From Agapetus fuscipes (lineage: Eukaryota; Arthropoda; Insecta; Trichoptera; Glossosomatidae), in contig OX637344.1 in NCBI GenBank assembly GCA_951799405.1, positions 10,416,001 to 10,480,000 of the forward strand: DNA of 64,000 nucleotides. Direction: 5' to 3'. Each line of letters starts with the position of its first letter. Position 1 is the stretch's first letter. Both the position numbers and the translations under genes were made by a program. Under the pieces are notes generated by a model that had not been told where the DNA came from, did not search any database, and saw only the letters and a list, made by a program, of their open reading frames with translations. Below, one piece after another: positions 1 to 11,460 of the stretch.

Positions 1-24
1 TTGTCAACAACAAAATATTAAGCT

Positions 25-115
25 GACCACCCATACTTTTAAGAAATGGTCCACTTTGCCAATGTCACCCCTGTTGCAGGGAAGGGTGTGTTTGATTGTG
101 ATTTTGAAGTTTACA
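25..115 (+). mobile_element. RTE-like LINE tail fragment at left edge
   Basis: CTGACCACCCATACTTTT and CACTTTGCCAATGTCACCCC match the family core; the rest is lost. Confidence 0.55.
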
Positions 116-351
116 GCAAGGTGAATATAACAAGGTACTTCAAACGAAGCACTTTTTTTAATTTGAGAAGTTACGTCCAATTAAATTATTTTATGCACAA
201 TTTCTCATATCAGTGAATCAGCACTTTTTCAGTTTTACCTTTAATGTGACGATATACAAGACCATTTTCTGAGTTTTTTGTATATTTATCTCTTTTGACA
301 GAACCCATCTTTGGTTGGATATGACTCACATGTACTTGTAACTGGTTTCAG

Positions 352-3300
352 ACAAGGCAATAAAGAAGTCAGTGCCGGGTGTGTTAACTATAAAGTGCCT
401 GTTTGGTGACTGCCAGCGGCACTTTGACACCCAGGAGAATCTCCACACCCACCTGTCCTCGGACCACGGCATCTCCATCAACTCCTACAGGCAAAAGCAT
501 GCCAAGCCTGAGCTCACCAATGAGGTAAACATCATGGCTTATTCTTGAGGTGTCCACGTAAAGCTATGCTTATTCAAAAGCCTATCTACTGCCTTACATG
601 TATCTGATTCATCACTTCCATCTTAATACTTATAACCCTTCAAACACTAAGGTCAGCTGCATCAAGAAGCAGCTGCCTGGACATCCCTGCAAGAAGACCC
701 CGCACTGTTTTTGGAGACAGAGCATTCAAGGCAGCCGCTCCAATGGCTTGGAACGCTATTCCCGCCTCACTGAGGGAGCTGGATATGGAGAGAACATTTA
801 AAAGAGGTCTCAAGACTCACCTCTTCGTTCAATTATACGGACAAGCGCCTTTGTAGTGACACACTGTCATAAAAGGCGCTATACAATTTTTGTCTTATCT
901 ATCTATCTAACCCTGGGTGGGCTGTAAGGCTGACAACTTTCTGGAACAACTATTGCTGACTGCTTTTATCTTTGCTAATGTGGCAGCACCACCAAGGTGC
1001 ACACTCATCTAATGCATCATACAATTAATTAGTCATTAACACATCTTGAACGTTGAACGACGTGTAGCACCTTCCCCCGGTAAGCACGCCACGTAGAACA
1101 CAAAGGGCCTGTATGCTGTGTCATCTGCTAATGTATCAGATACTAACAAAGAACATAGTAATAAAAGTTGGTTATTAATTAGCTAACCCTAACCATGCTG
1201 AACCATATAACCCTAAAGTGGTCGGGTGTTGCCCACTTGACCAGTGCTGCCACACTAAGAAATGTAAAAAACCTACAGCTAATTTCTTTACGGCTATTTT
1301 TAAGTTTCATCTGTTTCAGGTTATAGAAATTGACGATGATGATTCGTCCCCGAGTCCCAAACGCTCTTCCTACTCCAGTACAAGTCACATAAATCAATCC
1401 ACGGTAAAGTTGTGTACCTCTCTTTATCCATACATAATACAATACCGCGCTCTTCACTCAATGTAACTGATTCATTACTGTTTTTCATTTCCAGGCATCA
1501 AGAACAAATATTGAATCTCAAAAGGTGAAGCAAGAGAAATCAGACAGCTCATCCAGTGACAGGTTTGTAAATATTATCTTTAATTTAAGTTGCCAAGATA
1601 TCGCCACCTTAAAGGTTAAACTGAATAAATCCCGATTCACTGATGTGAGAAACCGTGGATAAAACATTCCATTGGGTGAAACTTCTTATAGTAAATGAAC
1701 TAATTACAAGAAAGTGCTCATGAAAAACTTCTAAACTACGGAGTTTCACACTTTTTTAGTGTTTTCTCTCATAGAAAATAGGAAAAACGGTGCATTTATC
1801 TGAGAAACCCATGTTAGCTTAATATGTCACTTATTCAGTTTTGATGATGAGTTGATGATTTCTTTATAGCGCCGTTTCATGATTTAGTCACTCCAAGGGC
1901 ACTTTACCTTTAACACATTCGCGGACACACGAAATGTGAAGTAGGCTAGAAAAAACACACTTATTTCATCATCTCAAATTGTATTTTTATTATAAATTAT
2001 TTATTTATTTATTTTGACATCCAGGGACGAAACGGCTATTGCCGTGTTCTTTGGATTTCTGTAGGGACGCACGGATGCTACATGTATGCAAGTTCTATCA
2101 GAAATAGCCGTTTCGTTCCTAGTAATAACGTTTTATCACGACGGCTATTACCGTTTCGTCCAGTCCTAGACAAGCTCATAGAGCGGCTATAACGGTTTCG
2201 TCCGCGAACGTGTTAAGTTATCGAGATATTAACATTTGTTCATAATAAATGCATGCCCACAGACACGTGTAAGTCCGCGGTTTAAAAATGGTACATGTGT
2301 ACTTACAAATTAAAATCCAAGCCTCGAATGAACATAAACCTTGCAACTTTTGCCAATCTTCCCTGTAACAGGGGTGAAATAGGCAAAGTAAACCATTTTT
2401 CACAGTATGGGTGGTCAGCCTCATACCAATCTATAAGTCAAGGAATAAATATTGTTGTATACATCATGTAAGAAAATTCAAAGCATTTCTTGGGTCCGGT
2501 CAATAACTCAGTTGGTAGAATGCTTGCAATCCATGCCAAAGGCTGGGGTTTGATCCCCACCAATGATGTCAGAAATGATTTCCCGTTTTGTGCTTATTTC
2601 AAAACCCAAAATAAAATTCTGCTAGGTTTACTCGGCTTCACAAGAAATGAGAACCAGTCCCCTTAGGTGCTGGGAATCCTCCAATCCAGCTGAAGTGGTT
2701 GGCGTAGGGCCGGTCCTCTTAATTGTACAAATAAATAAGCTCCACACTCCACACGGGACTCCTTCAGCTAAGAGCTTAATAATTTTATTTTCAATACTTA
2801 ACAGAGTTGTGTGAACCTCAGATGAGATGGTAATGCAATAAATATAAATGATTGTTGTTCACAGCGATGACGATGATGATTCAGATGAGGACTCGTCGTC
2901 ATCATCAGATGACAATGTGCCATCCAGCAAACAAGAAAATGGCCTTAGCAGTAAAGGAGGGTCCTCAGCGGCTAAAGAGGTAAATATAATTATCATTTCA
3001 TTTTCAAAATCGACCTAACTGTTCCTCTGATCATTTAAAAATGTAAATTGATTTATCAGAATTGTAGCGAAATATTAAAAAAATTATAAATGAGCAAAAA
3101 ACATGCCTAGTTAATGGGCTGAGCACAAATGTGAATTTAAAAGGTTTTATTGTTGGGCGAATATCAATATCAAGGGTCCTTAGTAACCAATGACAATATA
3201 TTTGTTTGCTTTTTCCGTGGAAACCCAGCGGTGCAACGTTGTAATTTTATTGCCTATGTCAGGGGTCGGCAACCAGGGGCGCAACCAGTACCTTTAAAAT

Positions 3301-3481
3301 TTTCAGTTTTTCCAAGGTTTGGCTTGAATGCAAAAAAGTTGGAGGAACACTGCGCTAGACTATGAAAATAAAAATGTTGAATGAATTGTTGCAGCTGATG
3401 TTGGTGTGCAACAAGTGCTTCTCAACATTCAACAACCACGCTGCCCTGGAGACTCACATGAGGAGTAAACATAAAAATTAA
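352..3481 (+). CDS. C2H2 zinc-finger protein, 3' five exons (partial gene)
   Basis: Five exons join in phase: 352-524, 1320-1403, 1495-1562, 2865-2979 and 3395-3481, each with AG acceptor and GT donor, ending at TAA 3479-3481. The 5' part lies outside the window because the first exon starts mid-codon. The first exon encodes a C2H2 finger with C-x4-C spacing (CLFGDC) and histidines in HTHLSSDH. Exons two to four encode a low-complexity acidic and serine-rich linker (IDDDDSSPSP, then DDDDDSDEDSSSSSDD). The last exon encodes a second finger, CNKC with H-x5-H, only four residues before the end. Fingers plus an acid/serine linker suggest a nuclear DNA- or chromatin-binding protein. I do not recognise the orthologue. 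Introns carry repeats, including a TTAA-flanked element at 1910-2216. Confidence 0.8.
640..910 (+). mobile_element. CR1/L2-like LINE 3' end in zinc-finger gene intron
   Basis: In an open frame it encodes a LINE RT C-terminus with the pattern W-N-x-I/L-P (FKAAAPMAWNAIPASLREL, then TFKRGLKTHLF). It ends in an ATCT microsatellite tail (about 893-907). 5'-truncated. Confidence 0.65.
1597..1843. mobile_element. TIR element, CGCCACCTTAAAGG family
   Basis: Left end ATCGCCACCTTAAAGGTTAA; the right end CACTTATTCAGTTTT is the inverted partner. A close copy is at 42385-42645, and partial copies at 175-270 and 29085-29290 still show the complementary ends. Confidence 0.6.
1910..2216. mobile_element. TTAA-flanked, piggyBac-like MITE
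   Basis: Ends read TTAACACATTCGCGGAC and, inverted, TTAACACGTTCGCGGAC; TTAA is the hallmark piggyBac target. Inside, the motif CGAAACGGCTAT or its complement occurs about four times (near 2035, 2103, 2140 and 2182). No ORF. Confidence 0.7.
2225..2446 (-). mobile_element. RTE-like LINE 3' tail in zinc-finger gene intron
   Basis: Minus-strand copy containing the core (TTTTTCACAGTATGGGTGGT on the plus strand) and the CTATAAGTCAAGGAATA boundary. Confidence 0.7.
2490..2755 (+). mobile_element. tRNA-derived SINE, family A
   Basis: Head AATAACTCAGTTGGTAGAAT and body CAGAAATGATTTCCCGTTTT; the 3' part fades after GGCGTAGGGCCGGTCC. In the zinc-finger gene intron. Confidence 0.65.
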
Positions 3482-3868
3482 TGAACGCCTACTGAATAAG
3501 TCACATGTACTACAAGGATAATTCCTTAGAGAATAATAAGAAATAATTACTATAAAAACTACCATGTACAATAGCTTTTTATCAAATTTAAGGATGAGCA
3601 GCTACCAGAAATTTAAAATATAAACTTTATTTTATTAATAGGAAAGGATAATGTAATCCTTTATTCATAAACAATACATGATTCGAAGTTTATTCATGTA
3701 AAAGGATACAGAATCAAGTCCAATCCATTGAATTGAGTGGCTAAAGCATTTTTATTTAAAAAAAAAAAAAAAATGTGAAGAGGAATGCAATTCATCAACC
3801 TATTCTGCCTGGCCAGAAACAGGTATTAATATCATCAATTAATAATTTATTATGGTTTATTTTAATGG

Positions 3869-4012
3869 ATTATTAATTAATAATTACCCAATTACATCTG
3901 TTGAACCAGGGTCAAAGTTATGGTCAAGTGACCCAAGCGGAGATCGAACCAATGTTATTCCATACCAAACACGTTGGAAAGATCAGCCCACTTGGCCCCC
4001 TCGGCCATAACA
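3869..4012 (-). mobile_element. tRNA-derived SINE head, family C-like
   Basis: Minus strand GTGTTATGGCCGAGGGGGCC, a long variable-arm-like insert, then B box GGTTCGATCTC. The spacing suggests a Leu/Ser-type tRNA ancestor. Body decayed. Confidence 0.5.
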
Positions 4013-4704
4013 CCGACAAAGCATTGTCTTTGATCAGAAACCATAACCAAGAAGTGACGTAACATATTTTTTCATATTGTTTCACGCAAACGGTGCATAA
4101 CTTCAAGATATTATCCTATACGACCTTCGGCTAAAAGAAATTCAAACATTGAATGTACGTTGTGTGAAATTCTTTTTAGTTGCATATATTTTTGAAGGAA
4201 TCTCGTAAAGGCGTATTAACTTCTGGTCTATGATAATTTTAGGGTCACTGTTACTTTAATAACAAGAGAACTGAATTATTTTGAATACTTATCCACAAAA
4301 GTTTCCAGTGCTCTTAACAAAAAAATATTATTTTAGCCATAACAAAAGTGCAATATACTAAACGCATCTTATGTGGGAGGAGAATTGTAAAGTCTTTAGT
4401 CTGACAATCACCAATCACGAGGGACTAATCACATTTATTAAAATTTACACCGAGACTGGTCACAATGGATTCATTTCTGAAAATTGATGAATTTGGAACT
4501 TTTTTCTGATGAGCGGACGTCAGTCTTGTCAATAATGAAATATTTTTTTGCCGCTTCCCTAGCAACCCGGCTGGGTGACAACACAGTTTTGTCTATGTCA
4601 ATTCACATGCGGACCTCATTCTGCTTATTTGTTACCTTACAATATTAAACATTTATAGCGATTATAAATATTTCAAATGTGTTAATGATTAATATGCTGT
4701 TGCT

Positions 4705-4906
4705 ATTCTATAATCTAAGTTGCAAATATGTATTGAAATTTAAAGCTCATATTTAATGCATGCTCACAAGATGACATATGTAGCTTCGCGCTTACATATG
4801 CTGCATGTGTGTGTACAAAATAAACCATATCTCACATGAACAGAAACCTTGCAACTCCCGCCTTTCCCTGAAACTGGGGTGGCATTGGCAAAAGTGAACC
4901 AGTGAA
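4705..4906 (-). mobile_element. RTE-like LINE 3' tail, decayed
   Basis: Starts TATTCTATAATCTAAGTTGC and ends near TTGGCAAAAGTGAACC on the plus strand. Confidence 0.6.
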
Positions 4907-5218
4907 TTAATAGCTGAGTATGATTGTGTCACTCAATCAGCCCCGCATAAGACGTGTTGGAACCAAAATATTTTCAAAATTCTAATTAATTTAACAATAC
5001 AAAATATTTAATGTTTTGCCATTCAAATGATTTATTTCTTGAAGTGTATATCACAATTTTTATTTTAACTACAGAATTAAAAGACTAAAGGCCAATCTAG
5101 GTTTATATGTACCTAAACAAACAAAATATATCCTTGGATATGATATTTCAGGTTTTATTTAAAATAACATAATAGGGGAGTTTTACCTACCATTAAAACT
5201 CTTATTATGTTTCTATAG

Positions 5219-5410
5219 ATGTCTGGAGTCCATATTATGAGAGAAACAATCACTTTTCCCCTTTTATGTGGTTTTTTAGTCTATTCCTGGGTCTTTGATT
5301 TGCACTTTTTTACACTTTAGGCACTTTTCTACTCTATGGTCGCTTTTTCCCCATTTCCTGTTTCCCTATTTCCAGTTCCCCCGTATCCCGGTCGCAATTT
5401 GTCATAAAGC
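5219..5410. repeat. DIRS copy A inverted terminal repeat (right end of element)
   Basis: Reads ATGTCTGGAGTCCATATTAT and onward; it is the reverse complement of 10136-10327 with few differences. The outer tail 5171-5218 belongs only to this end and recurs in the internal complementary region. Confidence 0.85.
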
Positions 5411-5437
5411 TCATAATACACCAGGTAGGGGTTACCT

Positions 5438-5538
5438 GGACTCCAGACATCTATAGAAACATAATAAGAGTTTTAATGGTAGGTAAAACTCCCCTATTAT
5501 GTGTTCTGAGAGATGTCTGGAGTCCATATTATGAGAGA
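5438..5538. repeat. DIRS copy A internal complementary region
   Basis: The segment matches, as reverse complement, the two element ends joined through one shared ATT (CTCCCCTATTATGTGTTCTG at the junction). It is the DIRS hallmark and is thought to template completion of the ends through a circular intermediate. Confidence 0.85.
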
Positions 5539-5572
5539 TCTGTCTATTATCTCCTGGTGACCGGGGACGTCT

Positions 5573-7210
5573 TTATTTGATATTAACTGGTTGAAATAGG
5601 GAGGGATCTTCTGGAGCTGTATGTTTCAACATCTCTTTCTGATAGTATTTTCTGAAAGTGTTTTCCTTTTTCCAGTTGCCTCTTTCCAGTATGTTATCTA
5701 TTGGATTAAGTGATGCGACCGCTGAACGTGTGCTGCCGGGAGTGGCCTCTACTCCTGCTGATTTTAGCGTGTTCTTTACCCATCCTCCTATGATTGTTCT
5801 TGTAGCTGCCTTCACTTGTACTCGGGTGCTGATGAACAGGTTATAAAGATTTTGTCCTGATCTCCTTTCGCGTGATAGTTCAATCAGCTTCCTTATCCAG
5901 AAGACTGGGTTGACGTTGTGTTCCTTGGATTCCAGAAGTCTCCAATTAGATTGTCGGTGTTTGAGGGTATCTGTTTTTGATCCAAAGAATGGAATTAACA
6001 CAATTGATGTGCCTTCGTCGAGAATGTTTCCTTCTGTGATATTTAGCAAGGTCAGATTGTGTACTCTTCTTCTTGAAGATAACAGAAGTAAGATTGCCGT
6101 TCTACACGCAACTTCATAGAGAGAATCTGATCGAGGAGTGTTCCTGACTAGCCAGTCTATCACTATCTGCGGATTCCACACAGGGGACTTAGGAGGGTTG
6201 ATCTTTACCATTGCTAGTGCTTTTAATGTTTTTAAATTTAATTTCACTAGGAAATCTGAGCTGAGATTCTTTTCCATCATTGCGTTGCAGAAGGTTACGA
6301 TGGCTGACTTGTGTACCAGCATAGTCCTGTATGATAGTTTTTCGTTAATGAACAGTTGCGCTAGATACCTTGCCAATTGATTAGGAGATGGTGTGTTGGG
6401 ATGGGTATTATTCGCCAGTATCCAGCGGCACCATCTTTGCCAAGCAGGTTTATATGTGTTGAGTGGGGAAGCTCGCCATCCTGACAGGAACAGTCTTTTC
6501 TCTTCCGCGTTCCAGGAATTTAAGATACTGTCCCCAGTCCCAATTTTCCACACTTCCATTTCTAGATCCTGAATCCTGGGTGGTGGATTGCCTGTTGATG
6601 TGTTGATTAGTACTGACACCAGGTTCGGTATTTGCATCGGAGGTACGAGTGATCGACGAATTAAGTCTGGTCGCCAGAAGACCCTCTGCCACCTCGGGAC
6701 CACGAGTAGGTAAGTTCCGGTCGCCCCGTTTAGGTGCCTCAGGATCCTCGGTATAAGGTTTGGCGGAGGAAATATCCGACCCACATTGTAGAGCCAGTGC
6801 CGACTGAAGGCGTTTTGAAAGATTGCGCATGAGTCTGTGGAGTATCTGGACACGTAAGTTGAACTCATGTGTGCCGTGGTGGATGCGAACAGGTCTATAT
6901 CTGGTACTCCGAAATGATTGAAAATGGCCTTCGTTGCTGTTGGTAAGAGATGCCACTCTGGAGGGGATCTTCCTCTTGATAGGTGATCTGCGTCTCCGTG
7001 TCTTCCCGGTAGGTACTGCGCTGTTAGCGAGATTTCCCATTGGTCTGCCAGAGTCAACAGATCTCGGGTAAGATTTAGGAGTGTTTTGGATCTGGTGCCC
7101 CCTTCCTTGCGGATGTAGGCGACTACTGTCTTGTTGTCTGATTGTACCAGAATTTCGGAGCCGGAAAGGTCGTGCGCTGTGCGTTGCAGGGTTGCAAAAA
7201 CAGCGAACAA
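5573..7210 (-). pseudogene. DIRS copy A RNase H end plus tyrosine recombinase (545-codon open frame)
   Basis: This is the longest open frame in either DIRS copy. It carries the end of RNase H (VQSDNKTVVAYI; GDADHLSRG), a DIRS-typical connecting region (DIDLFAS, AFSRHWLYNVGRIFPPPNLI) and the recombinase: an all-helical core-binding part (about residues 255-330, TYKPAWQRWCRWI), then the catalytic part with the first Arg in SSRRRVHNL, TRSAVASLNP, and NTFRKYYQ bearing the candidate Tyr nucleophile. The usual H-x-x-R box reads GSTR, so the His is Gly. Because the upstream RT is broken, this frame may not be expressed. Confidence 0.75.
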
Positions 7211-8373
7211 CTCTTTTCGGTTGGAGTGCTACTTCTTTTGTTGAACGGTCCACTGTCCTGACAGCATCAAGTCGTCCAGAGTTGCTCCCCAAGCTAAGTC
7301 TGACGCATCTGTTGTCAAGAAATGTCCGAAGGTTTCCCTGTGGATGGAACTTGATTCGTTCGCATTCCCTATCCACCACTCTATTTCTTGTAAGCTGTCC
7401 TCGGTCATTTGTATGGACCCTCTTGGTGAAAGGTGCTTCAGTGGCTTGCTCGCTATCTGCAATTGTCTGCAGTGGAGGCAACCTCTTTTCACCATGAAGC
7501 TGGCAAAAGTCTTCCTAGGAACTTTCCGCCAGTTTTAAGGACCATTTTCGAGAAGTCAGTATTGCTCGAAGCGAGTGGCGCAATGCCTCTTGCTTCCGTT
7601 CTAAAAGGAATTTGCAATTGTTGTGCGTGTCCCGAACGATTCCCAAGTAGGTACTCTAATTGTTGAGTGGGGAAGAGCACTGACTTCTGGAGATTTACAT
7701 ACCACCCCAGAGATTGTAGGATATCTACTGCTAGATGCGATTGCCGACAAAGATCCTCCTTGGATTGGTTCGCAAGGAGGAAGTCGTCGAGATAAACGAT
7801 TGTCCGAATACCTCGTCGCCGCAGTAGTTGGGCTACCCAATTTGTGAGGGTTGCAAACATTCTAGGGGCAGATGAAAGGCCAAAGGGCAGACTTGTCATC
7901 TGAAGTAATTCTCCTCGATAGACCAGTCGCAAAAATCTCCAATGTTTCTGTGCACTTGGGAGATGAAAGAAGGCTTGCGATAGGTCTATTTTCGACAACC
8001 AATTGTTTGGCTGCAGAAACTCTGGCACTTTGTAGTGGCTATGAGTTTGAACGGAACCGGGTCCAGGAAGAAGTTTAGCGATTTCAGGTTGAAAATCATT
8101 CTCGAGGAACGGTCCGATTTGGGTGTTAAGAACATTTTTGATAAGAAGCTGGGAGATGACTCCGCGGCCTCTATAATGCCGAATTCGGTCATTTCCTTTA
8201 TTTGAGAGTCCATTTCGGGTGAAGGACTCGTCTGGTATAGCATTAAGGTCTTTTTGTGTGGTAATATCAGAGGGGGAATTGAGATGAAAGGTATTCTTAC
8301 TCCGATTATTATCTTCAGGATGTGGTTTGGTGCTCCGAGTGACGTCCAAACCTGTAGAGAGGACTTCAAGCAT
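6900..8373 (-). pseudogene. DIRS copy A reverse transcriptase-RNase H, broken
   Basis: The RT N-terminus (MDSQIKEMTEFGIIEAAE, FNLKSLNFFLDP) is in one frame; the palm motifs KIDLSQAFFHLP, LPFGLSSAPRMF and the catalytic YLDDFLL are in another. A further frame change occurs near 7640 after QQLEYL. RNase H follows, with FLTTDASDLAWGATL, then a TAG at about 7231, then ELFAVFATL and the VQSDNKTVVAYI strand containing a catalytic Asp. The RT frame change and the TAG are shared with copy B. Confidence 0.8.
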
Positions 8374-8394
8374 CCTCCGCGAAATGGTTTCTTG

Positions 8395-9523
8395 TCATTT
8401 TCGTGGATGCCTCCTTCTGTCTCCTTTGAGATTTCCTGACCGTGTGTTATTCCCTGCCCTTTTTCCTCTTGAAGAGAAATTTGGAGCGTCTCTAAGGCCT
8501 CGATTGCTTTCCGCAGTGGGTCGTTGCTGCCCTCGAAAAAACTGATTCCTTTTCTGTACTGGAACGTGCGGTTTCGATGAGGTGCTGGGTTGAGGGCACT
8601 GGGTCTTCACTGACAATTTGTCGGTGGTCCCCACTCTAGAGAAAAAAGACGTGAGACTGTCTTTGCCAAACAAGTGTTCGGTACTCGGCGGGAACTTGTT
8701 TAGCCCCTCTCTCACATGCTCTTCCTTAACATGCCCCAGCACAGCTTTCCTGCGGAACTGGAGGGCCTCTGTCCGCCTCCCCCATACCATCTGGAGGATG
8801 TCTTCCGAGACTTTCTGGTATGGCGAGTCCAGAGCGAACAGCGTTTTGACCTTTTCGAAAAGGGCTTTCTTCGCCAAGGTCGTGTCGCTCCAGCTCCCCA
8901 GTTGACCAAGGTCTGAAGCCCAGACTGGAACTCCTTTTTCTGGATGAGGAGGGCGTGGGACATGGCTGCAAACGACCGCTCGCCTGAATAGGGGAGCTTA
9001 CGTCGCACTGGCGAAGTTCATCGTTCACTGCCAGGTCGACGAACGCCGGTTCTGCCAGGTACTTTTTCTGTACCTCGGCGTACCTTACTCAGGCCCAGTT
9101 TTCACCGTCGAAGTGCTGGAGCCTTTGGAGTGCTTCGACCCTGTTGCTCTTGGCCTTGGGGTGAGCTGGTTCTTCCACCGTTGTGGCGGCTTCCTGGAAG
9201 CTCAGCAGTAGCTCTTCCTGGGCCTCCGCATTCTCTTCCAGTCCCGAAGGTTGTTCGAGGAAGTTGCTGGAAGAGTTTCCTGCCGCCGATTCAACGGGAT
9301 TTTCCATAGAACTGGCGGGCCAGTCGCCGAAAACTGCGTTCGTCAGCATCCCGATGTGGGAAACCAGATAATCTATCCTTGGGTCCAAGACAACCCTCAG
9401 CCGTTTCTGACGCCGCGGCGGTGAACCTGATTTCGAAGTGTCATATCCGCGTTTTAGTGACGCATCACCTGAATCCTGTGAGATTTCGGCGAGAGGTTGC
9501 CATTTATTGTTATCACAACTCAT
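8395..9523 (-). pseudogene. DIRS copy A gag-like ORF, broken
   Basis: Starts at ATG 9523 (MSCDNNKWQPLAEISQDSGD) and contains a basic patch PPRRQKRLRVVLDPRID. A TGA interrupts it after residue 144 (GENWA), where copy B reads GGA. A change of frame follows near 9000-9030; the protein continues (LFALDSPYQKVSEDILQ) to an Arg-rich C-terminus, SRGKRAGNNTRSGNLKGDRR, ending at 8395. The basic end fits nucleic-acid binding. Gag assignment rests on position and composition, not on a recognised domain. Confidence 0.6.
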
Positions 9524-9530
9524 AACTTTT

Positions 9531-9866
9531 TTTGTATAGATTTCTTTGTAAGGTTTTGTTCTTTTTTATATTTAAATGTAATTTATTATTCATATTCCTT
9601 GACTTATAGGTTGGTATGAGGCTGACCACCCATACTGTAAAAAATGGTTCACTTTGCCAATGTCACCCCTGTTTCAGGGAAGGTCGGCAAAAGTTGTGGG
9701 GCTTATGTTCATTTGAGGTTTGGATTTTATTTGTAAGTACACATTCAGCATTTGTAAGCGCGAACTACACTTGTTGGTTTGTGGGCATACATCTGAGAGC
9801 TTTAAATGAATATATCCTTGCAACTTAGATTATAGATAGATTATTATATTATTATTTATAGATTAT
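9531..9866 (+). mobile_element. RTE-like LINE 3' tail inserted in DIRS copy A
   Basis: Aligning to copy B shows that the DIRS sequence CATAACA-TTGATTTTG is split here. The insert starts TTTTTTTGTATAGATTTC, contains CTGACCACCCATACTGTAAA and TTCAGGGAAGGTCGGCAAAA, and ends in an AGATTATAGATAGATTAT tail. ATAAC occurs on both sides (9526-9530 and about 9867-9871), a likely 5-bp target duplication. The insertion therefore postdates the DIRS copy. Confidence 0.8.
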
Positions 9867-10135
9867 AACACTGATTTTGATGTTATATAAAGTAAAAACT
9901 CCGTTAAAAAACGAAAAACGTTTTTCGTAAATATGACAGCGTGGCATAACCAACAAAAATATGTATGCGAACTTTTAACCACCACAATTTCACCTGTTTT
10001 AGTTTTTAATTGTTCACAAGGACACAAGATGGTAAAATAACACTCTTTTAAATGTTTTTGCCCAGGAATATTGTCAATTCACTCAAATTTTCGAAGGTAG
10101 AATCAACTGACATGTGACCACAAGGGGAAAATGAC

Positions 10136-10327
10136 GCTTTATGGCAAATTGCGACCGGGATACGGGGGAACTGGAAATAGGGAAACAGGAAATGGGGAAA
10201 AAGCGACCATAGAGTAGAAAAGTGCCTAAAGTGTAAAAAAGTGCAAATCAAAGACCCAGGAATAGACTAAAAAACCACATAAAAGGGGAAAAGTGATTGT
10301 TTCTCTCATAATATGGACTCCAGACAT
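10136..10327. repeat. DIRS copy A inverted terminal repeat (left end of element)
   Basis: Inverted partner of 5219-5410. It contains AAGTGATTGTTTCTCTCATA and ends outward in CTCAGAACACATAAT, the terminal segment reused in the internal complementary region. Confidence 0.85.
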
Positions 10328-10344
10328 CTCTCAGAACACATAAT

Positions 10345-10960
10345 AGTCAATGTTATTATTTGTATCAAACATAGTTTTTAGCAAATTCCTATTTTCCAAT
10401 TTTTTTTATTTTTTTTAAGATTTGTTACTACTGGCAACTCTAGTACTCCCATTCTTTCATAGTATTAATAATATATTTCTAGAATTTTATTGTTCTTTCA
10501 AAAAAAAAATCATCCATTTTGGTCATAATTTTCCTAAAATATATTATTGTTAATAATTCCCAATGATTTTAGTTTTTGTATTTCCTTTTTAATTATTATT
10601 TTATTCTAAGTAAAGCTGTTTATATTTAATTCCTTATATTTGATATCCTCCTTTGTTTTGTTAAGCATTATTTCCTAAAGAACGGGGGGCAATCCTGAAT
10701 AGTTCTTCCATCTCATAAAACAATGTCAATCAACAAAATATTGTTCCTTTTCAAATTTACCATTTTACTTAGTATTTTAATTTAGACTTATATATTTTAT
10801 TGTATTCAATATAATATAGTTTAAATGTTTTAGCTTTTAATTACCGGAATTTGACTCCTTGCAATATTTTCAGTTAAAAATAATATATCTTTGCAGAAAA
10901 CTGAAGTAAAATTATAATAGTACATTCACACTGGTCGAGTACTAATGCATTACTAGGTTT
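10345..10960. other. AT-rich stretch, nothing recognised
   Basis: Between the right border of DIRS copy A and the LINE tail at 10965. No long frame, splice-supported exon or clear repeat. Confidence 0.4.
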
Positions 10961-10964
10961 ATAT

Positions 10965-11380
10965 ATACAAGGATAATTTATTTGGATGGATAATTAAAGA
11001 GCACCGTTTTTGTGTGTGTCACACCTCAAGGGCCCTCTCAAATGAGAGGCAAGATTTTTTTGTAAAGATGCGACTTTAGTTCTCGTTTAAAAATACCAAC
11101 AGCTTTTGCCTTCCTCACATTAGGTGGTAGTCTGTTCCACACCGTTGGGCCCGCAAACCGAAAAGCCCAATCTCCAAAATTAGTGCGTGTCCTATTTTTT
11201 TTACATGTAAGGGGGCCGGCCTCACACCAACCACTTTCAGTTGAAGTGGGGGTTTCCCAGCTCCCGAGGGGGCTGGTTCTCATTTCTTGTGAAGTAAGTG
11301 AAGAGTAAACTGAGATTGAACCCTTGCTCTCGGCATGGAATGCAAACATTCTACCAATTGAGCTATCGACCTTTTTACGA
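10965..11380 (-). mobile_element. Chimera: tRNA-SINE (family A) head joined to CR1/L2-like LINE tail
   Basis: Minus strand: 11380 to about 11205 is the head and middle of SINE A (box-A-like TAGCTCAATTGGTAGAATG; GGGAGCTGGGAAACCCCCAC). It then continues directly into a LINE protein end, FGDWAFRFAGPTVWNRLPPN and FKRELKSHLYKK, and a 3' UTR (GAGGTGTGACACACACAAAA) ending in a TCCTTGTATATA tail. One open frame of 103 codons crosses the joint. Confidence 0.65.
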
Positions 11381-11460
11381 GCTTGTTAGTCGTCGCTACA
11401 AAACTCCAATTCTCAAGATGATGGATGATATGTTTGCTGTAGTGCCATTTGATGGTCCAG

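Larger units (their letters stand above)
5171..10344 (-). mobile_element. DIRS-type tyrosine-recombinase retrotransposon, copy A (defective)
   Basis: Element order on the minus strand: left inverted repeat (10136-10327), gag (9523 to 8395), reverse transcriptase (8373 to about 7640), RNase H (7495 to about 6900), tyrosine recombinase (to 5573), internal complementary region (5438-5538), right inverted repeat (5219-5410) and an outer tail. Both borders carry AAT (5171-5173 and 10342-10344), the reverse complement of the ATT at copy B borders. DIRS elements integrate through a recombinase and make no conventional target duplication; the shared triplet fits that. A LINE-tail insertion (9531-9866) interrupts the gag leader, and several frames are broken. 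Confidence 0.88.

Noticed and set aside
6450..7481. 343-codon minus-strand frame as a gene
   Set aside because: It overlaps RNase H/recombinase in another frame and has the Arg/Pro/Thr-rich look of a shadow frame.
5658..8905. Several plus-strand frames across DIRS copy A
   Set aside because: All are antisense shadows of the minus-strand DIRS genes.
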